Assembly (NCBI RefSeq): GCF_030372765.1
Contig: NZ_JAUCMW010000001.1
Location: 530,928 to 594,927 of the forward strand
Direction: 5' to 3'
DNA: 64,000 nt
From: Labilibaculum sp. K2S
Lineage (GTDB): Bacteria > Bacteroidota > Bacteroidia > Bacteroidales > Marinifilaceae
Shown here piece after piece: positions 1-8,918 of the stretch. The position numbers were made by a program, and so were the translations under genes. The stretch's first letter is position 1. Each line of letters starts with the position of its first letter. The notes beneath the pieces were generated by a model that saw nothing but the letters and a program-made list of their open reading frames with translations, was not told the origin of the DNA and did no database searches.

Positions 1-1977
<1,977 letters not shown>

Positions 1978-2012
1978 TTTTTTGCAGTCTTATAAAATTT
2001 ACTAATTCAACA

Positions 2013-2049
2013 AAAACCTTCGTCTGATTGGGCGAAGGTTTTATTTTTT
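2013..2049 (+). terminator. Rho-independent terminator of katG
   Basis: An 8-bp stem AACCTTCG/CGAAGGTT with a 10-nt loop is followed by a T-rich run. It lies 37 bp after the katG stop. Confidence 0.8.
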
Positions 2050-2161
2050 GAAGTAAGTCAGAAACACGGTTTACCGGACCTATTTGTAACTGATGGTGTT
2101 GATGTCTCTTAAAAACCTTTATATTTATAGGGCAGATGCGATATATTCCATAAATTTAGAT

Positions 2162-3145
2162 ATGCACAAAAATGATAAAAGGATAAAATTGATTGTTCAG
2201 CGGAGAATTGTATTTTTTTCCGTACTAATTTTTGTTGCAAAAGCAGGAGCCTATTTCCTGACAGATTCTGTTGGGATTTTAACCGATGCCTTAGAAAGTA
2301 CTGTAAATGTGGCGACAGGATTAATTAGTCTCTATAGCATTAGTGTAGCCTTAAAACCACGAGATATCGATCATCCTTTTGGACATGGTAAAATAGAATC
2401 GATATCGGCTTCCATTGAAGGGATATTGATTGTATTGGCTGGTCTGGTTATTATTTTCGAAGCGGTGAAACGTCTGTTTAATCCACGTGAAATTGAACAA
2501 CTGGATATTGGAATTCTGATTGTCGCTCTGGCAGGTTTACTAAATTACATATTGGGTTACTTTAGCATTAAAACCGGAGAAAAGCACAATTCAATTGCCT
2601 TGGTTGCCGGGGGAAAACATTTACAATCGGATACTTATTCTACCATAGGATTGGTTGTTGGTTTGGGTTTTCTGTGGCTAACAAAAGCAGCTTGGCTCGA
2701 TAGTGCCATTGCCATGTTGTTTGGGTCTATCATTATTTATACCGGTTATAAAATTCTAAAAGAGACTACATCGAATTTAATGGATGAAGCCGATTTTAAC
2801 TTATTGAAGAACATGACCGAAATTCTGTGGGAAAACAGGAACAAAAACTGGATTGATGTAAGTAATTTAAAATTAGTGAAATATGGAGATGCTTATCATA
2901 TTGATTGTGATTTGACACTGCCTTGGTATATGAATATTGCCGATGCTCATAAAGAAGGAGATGCGGTAGTGAATAAAATCTTAGAGTGTTATCCTTATAA
3001 CATCGATTTTACCATTCATACGGATGCCTGCAACAGCGAATCGTGTAAGCATTGTTCCATTTTCGATTGTGAATTTCGCTCTCATTCTTTTGAAAATGAA
3101 ACTGTCTGGACTGTAGCAAACACAATAAAACAGGCAGTCTCTTAA
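2162..3145 (+). CDS. Cation diffusion facilitator family transporter
   Basis: Inner-membrane divalent metal/proton antiporter of the CDF family (zinc, cobalt, iron or manganese; substrate not readable). About six hydrophobic segments are visible. The signature DIDHPFGHGKIES after the second segment carries the conserved Asp/His metal-site residues, followed by a cytoplasmic C-terminal domain. The tail holds an unusual Cys/His cluster (DACNSESCKHCSIFDC) that could bind metal. I prefer the ATG at 2162 (328 aa) because the first membrane segment follows shortly. An in-frame ATG at 2093 would add 23 non-conserved residues. It is a single gene between the katG terminator and a DNA-repair gene. Confidence 0.88.
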   Translation: MHKNDKRIKLIVQRRIVFFSVLIFVAKAGAYFLTDSVGILTDALESTVNVATGLISLYSISVALKPRDIDHPFGHGKIESISASIEGILIVLAGLVIIFEAVKRLFNPREIEQLDIGILIVALAGLLNYILGYFSIKTGEKHNSIALVAGGKHLQSDTYSTIGLVVGLGFLWLTKAAWLDSAIAMLFGSIIIYTGYKILKETTSNLMDEADFNLLKNMTEILWENRNKNWIDVSNLKLVKYGDAYHIDCDLTLPWYMNIADAHKEGDAVVNKILECYPYNIDFTIHTDACNSESCKHCSIFDCEFRSHSFENETVWTVANTIKQAVS

Positions 3146-3169
3146 TTACTAACAACTAACATCCTCATT

Positions 3170-3601
3170 ATGAGAATCTGGTCGGTACACCCTAAATATC
3201 TCGATACAAAAGGATTGCTTGCGCTCTGGAGAGAAACGCTGCTGGCTAAAAATGTATTGGAGGGCAAAACGAAAGGCTATAAAAATCATCCGCAGTTGCT
3301 GCGGTTTAAAAATTCCGGCAAGCCGCTTCATTGTATCAATCAATATTTGGAAGCTGTTTACGAAGAATCGTGCAGGCGTGGCTATCATTTTAATAAAGAC
3401 AAGTTCGATTTGTATGATGAACCTGCAGCTTTGCCTGTAACAGGCGGACAAATAGAATTTGAAAGGAATCATCTGCTAAAGAAACTGCAACAGCGCGATC
3501 CAGAGAGATATTTAAAATTAGCAGAAGAAACCAGTATCAAGACACATCCACTTTTCAGAGTAATTGAAGGCGGTATTGAGGAGTGGGAAATTGTAAAATA
3601 A
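3170..3601 (+). CDS. Pyrimidine dimer DNA glycosylase / endonuclease V-like protein
   Basis: 143-aa protein with the N-terminus MRIWSVHPKYLDTKGLLALW, typical of the Pyr_excise family (T4 DenV-like and its bacterial relatives). These enzymes bind UV photoproducts, cleave the glycosylic bond and nick the abasic site. Characteristic segments visible are LDTKGLLALWRE, GYKNHPQLLRF and a C-terminal THPLFRVIEGGIEEWE. It starts 24 nt after the CDF transporter stop, so co-transcription is possible. The full length matches the family. The assignment rests on recalled family sequences, and activity on dimers is inferred. Confidence 0.82.
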   Translation: MRIWSVHPKYLDTKGLLALWRETLLAKNVLEGKTKGYKNHPQLLRFKNSGKPLHCINQYLEAVYEESCRRGYHFNKDKFDLYDEPAALPVTGGQIEFERNHLLKKLQQRDPERYLKLAEETSIKTHPLFRVIEGGIEEWEIVK

Positions 3602-3681
3602 ACGGAGAAATAATTTGAAAGCAGGCATCCCTGCCTCACCTTATTGGAAGAAAACAGTTTGACATAGAGAAGCATTCGCAT

Positions 3682-3715
3682 CAAAAAAAAAGGCAGCTCC
3701 AATGGAACTGCCTTT
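3682..3715 (-). terminator. Rho-independent terminator of the pepF-like gene
   Basis: On the minus strand AAGGCAG..TCC pairs with GGA..CTGCCTT (about 11 bp with one G.T), followed by a run of eight or more T. It lies just after the stop of the M3 peptidase. Confidence 0.8.
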
Positions 3716-3737
3716 GTAAATTTATTTCGAAATAGAT

Positions 3738-5642
3738 TTAATTCTTAATCTTTTCAATCTCTACAGCCAATTGATCAACCAGTTTGTCCAATTGATTGAT
3801 TACTGCCAGCATCGCTTCCGGTTTCGATAAATCAACACCGGCTTTTTTCAATTGCTCCATTGGAAAATTGTTGCCACCCGATTGCAAAAGTGTGATGTAT
3901 CTTTTCAAGGCCTCCTGTTTCTCAGTTTTGCTTCCCTCGGTTACATCTTTGTACAATTTAGCCGACGATGCAAAGCAGGTTGCATACTGGTACACATAGT
4001 AAGGAGAGTTGTAAAAATGAGGAATTCTTGTCCAGGGATAGTTTGAATACTGTGTTTTCTCAGTAACATCGCCGTAATACTGGTCAGCAATTTCGCCCCA
4101 GGTATTTGTTAGTATTTCTGCATTAACAGGCTGTCCCTGTTCTACCATTGTATGAACCTGATATTCGTAATCAGCAAACATGGTTTGTGCAAAAAAAGTA
4201 CCGATAATTCCTTCAATCGACTGAGTTAGTAAAGCAATGCGTTCCTTAGGATCTTTTGTTGTTTCCATCATATGATCCAGTAACAGGCGTTCGTTAAAGG
4301 TAGATGCAACTTCAGCCACAAATATCGTATAATTCGAAGTGGTAAACGGCTGTGTTTCGTTCGATAGAGTCGTGTGCATGGTATGACCCAATTCATGAGC
4401 CAAGGTGAAAACATACTCAAGCGTTTCATCGTAATTTAACAGCATGTATGGATGCACGCCGTAAACTCCGGCTGAAAATGCTCCTGAACGTTTGCCGGGA
4501 TTTTCATAAACATCCAGCCAGCCACTGGCGGTTGCTGTTTTTAATTTTTCCTGATATTCTTTTCCCAAAGGAAGAACTGATTCAGTAACGATTTTAACAG
4601 CTTCATCGTACGGATATTTCTTGTCGAAATCAACCAAACTGATTGAACCGTCGAAACCATAGTATTTTTCCAGACCCAATACCTTTTTACGAAGCTTGTA
4701 ATATTTTTGAACGGGTGCCGTATTTTCTTTTACCGTTTTAATCAGGTTCAAATACACATCTTTCGGAATGTTGTTTCCTTCCAGGGAAGCATCCAGACAC
4801 GATTCGTAATTTCTGGCCCGTGCATTTGCCCATTCCGATTGAAGAATACCGTTGTAAATAGCGGCGTAGGTGTTTTTATTCTTGTAGTATACATCGTAAA
4901 TTGCTTCGTAAGCCTTTCTACGGTCTTCCTGATTTCTGTTGTTGGTAGTAATTTGAGAGTACATTCCCGGTGTTACAGTTACTTTCGAACCATCCGACAG
5001 TTCCACTTCCTGAAATTCGATATCAGCGGTCGATAAAGCTTCAAATACAGATCCTGCAGTTTCTGATACCTGAGAGTAATAGGATACCAGTTTTCCCAAT
5101 TCTTCACTCAAAACATGCTTTTGCAAACGATACATATCTATCAATTCGAATTTGTAAACGTCCAATTCTTTGTTTTCAGCAAGCCATTGTTTCATGGTAG
5201 CCTCAGGAATTGCAATCATTTCAGGCGAAATCCAGGCGGTTACAGGTCCAAAACCGGCAAACAAAAGTCCAACTTTCTGCAGTTTTGCCTGCAAGTCCAT
5301 ATTTCGTGTATCAACCGTGCTTTGGAACGAAACAAACTGATAAACTTTGTAAGCTTTTTTCATCAGGTTCTCTTGCGCAGTCATTAACTTTAGCAAGTTC
5401 TCAGAACTTTCGCCAAGTGTTCCTTTGCAGGATAGAATTTCCTCCATATCAACCGAAATTGCCTTAAAATCTGCTTCCCAGGCATCCCAGTTTTCATAAA
5501 TATCAGAGAAATTCCATTTGTACTTTTCCGGAATTTCTTCCCGGCTTTTGTAATTCACCTGTGCCATTGTCTGCAAACACATTGTAGTAGTAAAGGCTGC
5601 AACAAGCAATCCTTTTCCTACTTGTTTAAAATTCATTTTCAT
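3738..5642 (-). CDS. pepF: Secreted oligoendopeptidase F (M3 family)
   Basis: 634-aa zinc oligopeptidase. The N-terminus MKMNFKQVGKGLLVAAFTTT is a Sec signal peptide ending near MAQ, so the enzyme is exported, probably to the periplasm, unlike the cytoplasmic PepF of Firmicutes. The M3 catalytic motif HELGH begins at H416, in the context LAHELGHTMHT. The length is that of PepF (about 600 aa) plus the signal. It is a single-gene unit with its own terminator. An exported oligopeptidase fits a lifestyle of scavenging peptides, compare the metalloprotease-SusCD locus at 25-32.5 kb. The start is at 5642, with 5636 as an equivalent alternative. Confidence 0.92.
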   Translation of the reverse strand: MKMNFKQVGKGLLVAAFTTTMCLQTMAQVNYKSREEIPEKYKWNFSDIYENWDAWEADFKAISVDMEEILSCKGTLGESSENLLKLMTAQENLMKKAYKVYQFVSFQSTVDTRNMDLQAKLQKVGLLFAGFGPVTAWISPEMIAIPEATMKQWLAENKELDVYKFELIDMYRLQKHVLSEELGKLVSYYSQVSETAGSVFEALSTADIEFQEVELSDGSKVTVTPGMYSQITTNNRNQEDRRKAYEAIYDVYYKNKNTYAAIYNGILQSEWANARARNYESCLDASLEGNNIPKDVYLNLIKTVKENTAPVQKYYKLRKKVLGLEKYYGFDGSISLVDFDKKYPYDEAVKIVTESVLPLGKEYQEKLKTATASGWLDVYENPGKRSGAFSAGVYGVHPYMLLNYDETLEYVFTLAHELGHTMHTTLSNETQPFTTSNYTIFVAEVASTFNERLLLDHMMETTKDPKERIALLTQSIEGIIGTFFAQTMFADYEYQVHTMVEQGQPVNAEILTNTWGEIADQYYGDVTEKTQYSNYPWTRIPHFYNSPYYVYQYATCFASSAKLYKDVTEGSKTEKQEALKRYITLLQSGGNNFPMEQLKKAGVDLSKPEAMLAVINQLDKLVDQLAVEIEKIKN

Positions 5643-5859
5643 TGTCCTTTATTAATGTTAGTTGAATAGATATTTGATGTTAAAGCAATAAATATAAAAT
5701 GATGGGCGCATATAAGCATAATTTTTTCGATGTAAGATAGTAAAATCAGGATGTAAATGGAATATTGAAGAGCGAAATCTTATTGTTTGGAGAAGGAGTC
5801 AATGTTGATTGCCACTGAGCTGGATGGAGTTGTCATTGAGGCGATGTTGTGAGTCAGAG

Positions 5860-6152
5860 ATAGAACAGGGGCGTAGCTCTAATGTCTTCGCAGCAGATAG
5901 TTTCTATACCAATTTTTTTAGGAGCCTTAGCTCCAACATCTTTGTATAATTTGTATGTGAGAGATAAAACAGGGGTGTAGCCCTGCTGTTTTCGCAGCAG
6001 ATAGTTTCGGCACCGATTTTTTTAGGAGCTTTAGCTCCAACATCTTCGTAGGATTTGTACGTGAGGGATAGAAACAGGGGCGTAGCCCACGCATCTTCGT
6101 AGCAGATAGTTTCTGCACCAATCCAATAGGGGCGTTAGCCCTGTAATCTTTT
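5860..6152. repeat. REP-like palindromic repeats, left cluster
   Basis: Intergenic DNA is filled with short imperfect palindromes of the kinds GGGGCGTAGCCC, GGAGCTTTAGCTCC and GGGGCGTTAGCCC. They are linked by near-constant spacers (atcttcgtagcagatagttt; ttgtacgtgagagata). At least six palindromes occur. They lie directly behind the transposase gene and are the inverse complement of those in front of it, as expected for a RAYT-REP system. From the pepF start (5642) to about 5860 I see nothing else beyond a leader. Confidence 0.8.
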
Positions 6153-6614
6153 CTAATTATACCATTCAAATAAATATTTAGGGTTGTAATTCACGTCGAA
6201 TTTTTCCAACAACAATAAATACTCTTCTTTAAATGATTGTTTTTTATGGTGTTCCGGTTGGTTCAATACATATTTTACCACATTATCGATATGCGATTTA
6301 GAATAGGTAAAAGCACCAAAACCATCTTGCCAGGAAAATTTCCCGGGGATGTATTTTTTCTCGTTCAACCATTTAGAAGAACCCGATTTTACTTGCTCCA
6401 TTAATTTTGATGGGGAAATAGTTGGATGCATTCCAATAAATATGTGTGTATGATCGGGATTGCAATAGATGGCATAGGTTTTACATTTTTGGTTGGTAAC
6501 AATGCCACAGATTACTTTTTCTAATTCATCTCTGAACCGTTCTTTGATTAGGTTTTCACGTCCTTTAACCGAAAAAACGAATTGGGTATATAATTGGGTG
6601 TATGTATTTGCCAT
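6153..6614 (-). CDS. REP-associated tyrosine transposase (IS200/IS605-like, Y1_Tnp)
   Basis: 153-aa single-stranded-DNA HUH transposase. The HUH motif is HTH in NPDHTHIFIG. The single catalytic tyrosine is in the helix HIDNVVKYVLNQPEHH, whose YxxNQxxHH form is characteristic of the Y1 family. Start MANTYTQLYTQFVFSVKGRE is typical. The gene sits between arrays of palindromic repeats on both sides and has no partner orfB, so it is a RAYT, likely acting on the surrounding REP-like elements, rather than an autonomous IS. It appears intact. Confidence 0.88.
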   Translation of the reverse strand: MANTYTQLYTQFVFSVKGRENLIKERFRDELEKVICGIVTNQKCKTYAIYCNPDHTHIFIGMHPTISPSKLMEQVKSGSSKWLNEKKYIPGKFSWQDGFGAFTYSKSHIDNVVKYVLNQPEHHKKQSFKEEYLLLLEKFDVNYNPKYLFEWYN

Positions 6615-6902
6615 ATTTGTTTATTTAAGATGTCAGGGCTACGCCCTTTTTTTTCTTGTAATTACACATTTTCTACGAAGATGCATGGGCTACACCCCTG
6701 AAACTGTATTTGCCATATTTGTTTATTTAAGATGTCAGGGCTACGCCCTTTTTTTTCTTGTAATTATTCATTTCTACGAAGATGCATGGGCTACGCCCCT
6801 GAAACTGTATTTTGCCATATTTGTTTATTTAAGATGTCAGGGCTACGCCCTTTTTTTCTTGTAATTACACATTTTCTACGAAGATACATGGGCTACGCCC
6901 CT
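6604..6902. repeat. Three ~101-bp tandem repeats that include the transposase start
   Basis: Units begin at 6604, 6706 and 6807 (102, 101 and about 96 bp). Each contains gtatttgccatatttg, the complement of the RAYT start codon region, then AGGGCTACGCCCT and GGGCTACGCCCC palindromes. The first unit overlaps the real transposase start, and the next two are copies of the 5' end plus upstream region without the gene. Confidence 0.85.
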
Positions 6903-7019
6903 CATTCAATCTTTCCCTATTTTTTCGATGAAGGTTTTAGGGCTATGTTCCTAATTCTGTCGTTTGCATTATTTTTTACCAAGTTAATTGGGCTGCGCCC
7001 CTTTTTTTGTTTAGGGACG

Positions 7020-7160
7020 TTAGCTCCAACATCTTCGTAGGATTTGTACGTGAGAGATAAAACAGGGGCGTAGCCCTGATGTCTTCGTAGCAGACAGTTT
7101 TCGCACCAATGCAAAGGGGCGTTAGCCCTGTAATCTTCTCTAATCGTACCATTTAAATCT
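7020..7160. repeat. Second copy of the RAYT 3' flank
   Basis: About 140 bp closely matches 6031-6174, in the same order and orientation: ttagctccaacatcttcgta, then GGGGCGTAGCCC, then GGGGCGTTAGCCC, then the end of the transposase reading frame. The 6903-7019 interval carries further degenerate palindromes of the same type. Confidence 0.75.
7140..7160 (-). pseudogene. Fossil 3' end of a second RAYT gene
   Basis: Read on the minus strand this stretch encodes RFKWYD-stop, aligning with the last residues LFEWYN-stop of the intact transposase at 6153. It is followed by the same non-coding flank. Only these few codons remain, so a second RAYT copy was deleted or its end was copied along with the repeat. 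Confidence 0.6.
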
Positions 7161-7188
7161 TGCCGGAGAACCGGCTTTTCCTTTGCTA

Positions 7189-7330
7189 CCGCACGATTTT
7201 ATCGTATGCTTATTACATCACCACAATCACTTCATTCAAAATTTCTTATTCACTCTAAATCCACCATTCTAGTACGCTGGGCTAAACATTATATACTAAC
7301 CTTTACAAACCACACGATACAATCGTGCGG
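7189..7330. repeat. Pair of inverted palindromic elements (CCGCACGAT...)
   Basis: CCGCACGATTTTATCGTATG at 7189-7208 is an inverted copy of the element at 7310-7330 (ends CACACGATAC...GTGCGG). Each is itself nearly palindromic (CACGAT-N3-ATCGTG). They enclose about 100 bp of AT-rich DNA and stand exactly at the downstream edge of the DndDE-like operon. A small GCCGG-AGAA-CCGGC hairpin lies at 7161-7175. Confidence 0.6.
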
Positions 7331-7343
7331 GAGCGGGGGCTGA

Positions 7344-8918
7344 TTATTCATTTTCTATTGTTTTCCAAAATTGTCTAATCTTGATTGTTTTTGGTTCGTC
7401 AAGATTGATTAGACCTAAACCTGAATCAAGACGGTTGATTTCATTAATTAATTTATGCTCGCTCCTTGGTGTTCCGACGAATGTTTTTATCATTTTCGGG
7501 TCTTTGTTTTGAACGTTTAGGCAGATTGGTAATTTTACCTGTGAAGCAAAATCAAAGTCTTTAGTTTTATAATCTTCAACACCTTGTGAAAGCATTACGA
7601 CAATCACCCCTTTTGAACGTAAAAGCCTTAATAAGTCTTCTAGTGCTTTCCTAGCATTTTTATTCTTTAAGTAGATATGAGCTTCGTCAATAACAATCAC
7701 ATATCTCAACGGAATAATATTATCTTTCGGTTCGGCATCATTTGCAGAACTAAAAAAGAAATTAAAATACCTTAATAGTAGAAATACACACAATTGCCTT
7801 AAAGTATCAGATAATGTTGGTGGCAAATTAAGATAAATACTTTTCTCAATAATGTTTTCGGAAATATCATCCGTAAAAAGTCCACTTGATAGGTCTTTAA
7901 TTGCAGCAAGTAAGGTGTCAGGTTTTGTTTTAGTAACCTCATAATACTCTTCAAGTGCATTAGAAAGCTCTGACATGTTTGGATAAGTATTACCTTTTTC
8001 CTCAATTAAATTAGTTATTACTGTTTGTAAGATATGCTTCTGTGAAGTTCCCATTTGTGGAACAAAAGTGCCGATTGTATCTACAAATGCTTTTACACTA
8101 AATGTTTTTTGACGCTCACCTTCGCTTATATTTATAGAAACTAGAGGGTTGAATTTAAACCCATCATTCAAAATATCAATAAACTCACAATTTGTCTTAT
8201 CCAAAAATGGCTTCAACTGAGAAGCATTCCCTTCACCTTTGTAATCAAAGAAAATATATTTGAGCTGATTTTTAGTATTTCTAGAAATCTGATATAAAAC
8301 GTCTTTAATCAATTGAGTTTTACCAGAACCTGCCATACCAGCTATAGCAATATTTCTATTGTCGAATTCTGTTAAATCATTAATTTTTATCTCAATTTGT
8401 TCATTCTCTTTTGTTGAACCGAGTATAAATGATAATGGTTCTGAGTATTCTTTTACTACTGTTTGTTTTTTAACACAGCTTACAATAGAAACAGAACTTG
8501 ATTGTAAGTCAAGGCCATGCTTTACAAGTTTCATTAAAAGCGAAATATGACCACCACTTGTAAAGTCAGTTTTAGAAAGTCTGTTTTCTAACAAAGACAA
8601 TCCATGGTCTAAATGTAATTTGAAGTACCTGATAAAATCCTCATCAAATACTGAAGCTTTATAATATTCTTCTAAAATTGACTTATATATCGGTAAATTT
8701 GATACACCTTCTATAACGGAACCAAATAACCCTTTGTCATCACGAAACTCCCTTCCATCAGTTTTTGGGACAACATCTAACTGCAAATCAAAGCGTTTAT
8801 TTGTTTGCAGACTATATGCAAAAGCTAGCCTTGGAACAACAGTCTCTGAATTGAATTTATATATAGATTTTATTCTATCAATTCTTTCTTCGGAATGTTT
8901 ATCTATTTTAATTCTCAT
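7344..8918 (-). CDS. DndE-like domain fused to a HerA/FtsK-type ATPase
   Basis: 524-aa two-domain protein. Residues 1 to about 120 resemble DndE, the small DNA-binding protein of phosphorothioation systems: a charged helix, then ETVVPRLAFAYSL, then a DGREFRDDKGLFG turn and a terminal helix. Residues about 165-520 form a RecA-fold DNA-pumping ATPase: Walker A GMAGSGKT (194-201), Walker B VIVIDEAH (about 406-413), and LLRSKGVIVVMLSQG as sensor region. HerA/DUF87 proteins of this kind act as hexameric DNA translocases. It is the last gene of a four-gene operon, overlapping the DndD-like gene by 11 nt. The DndE assignment is by recalled pattern and is less certain than the ATPase. Confidence 0.72.
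   Translation of the reverse strand: MRIKIDKHSEERIDRIKSIYKFNSETVVPRLAFAYSLQTNKRFDLQLDVVPKTDGREFRDDKGLFGSVIEGVSNLPIYKSILEEYYKASVFDEDFIRYFKLHLDHGLSLLENRLSKTDFTSGGHISLLMKLVKHGLDLQSSSVSIVSCVKKQTVVKEYSEPLSFILGSTKENEQIEIKINDLTEFDNRNIAIAGMAGSGKTQLIKDVLYQISRNTKNQLKYIFFDYKGEGNASQLKPFLDKTNCEFIDILNDGFKFNPLVSINISEGERQKTFSVKAFVDTIGTFVPQMGTSQKHILQTVITNLIEEKGNTYPNMSELSNALEEYYEVTKTKPDTLLAAIKDLSSGLFTDDISENIIEKSIYLNLPPTLSDTLRQLCVFLLLRYFNFFFSSANDAEPKDNIIPLRYVIVIDEAHIYLKNKNARKALEDLLRLLRSKGVIVVMLSQGVEDYKTKDFDFASQVKLPICLNVQNKDPKMIKTFVGTPRSEHKLINEINRLDSGLGLINLDEPKTIKIRQFWKTIENE

Noticed and set aside
5927-7114. Open frames across the palindromic repeat arrays (80-123 codons)
   Set aside because: They are translations of repeated REP-like DNA (for example GLRPCF and GYALFFLV repeats) and carry no independent gene signature.
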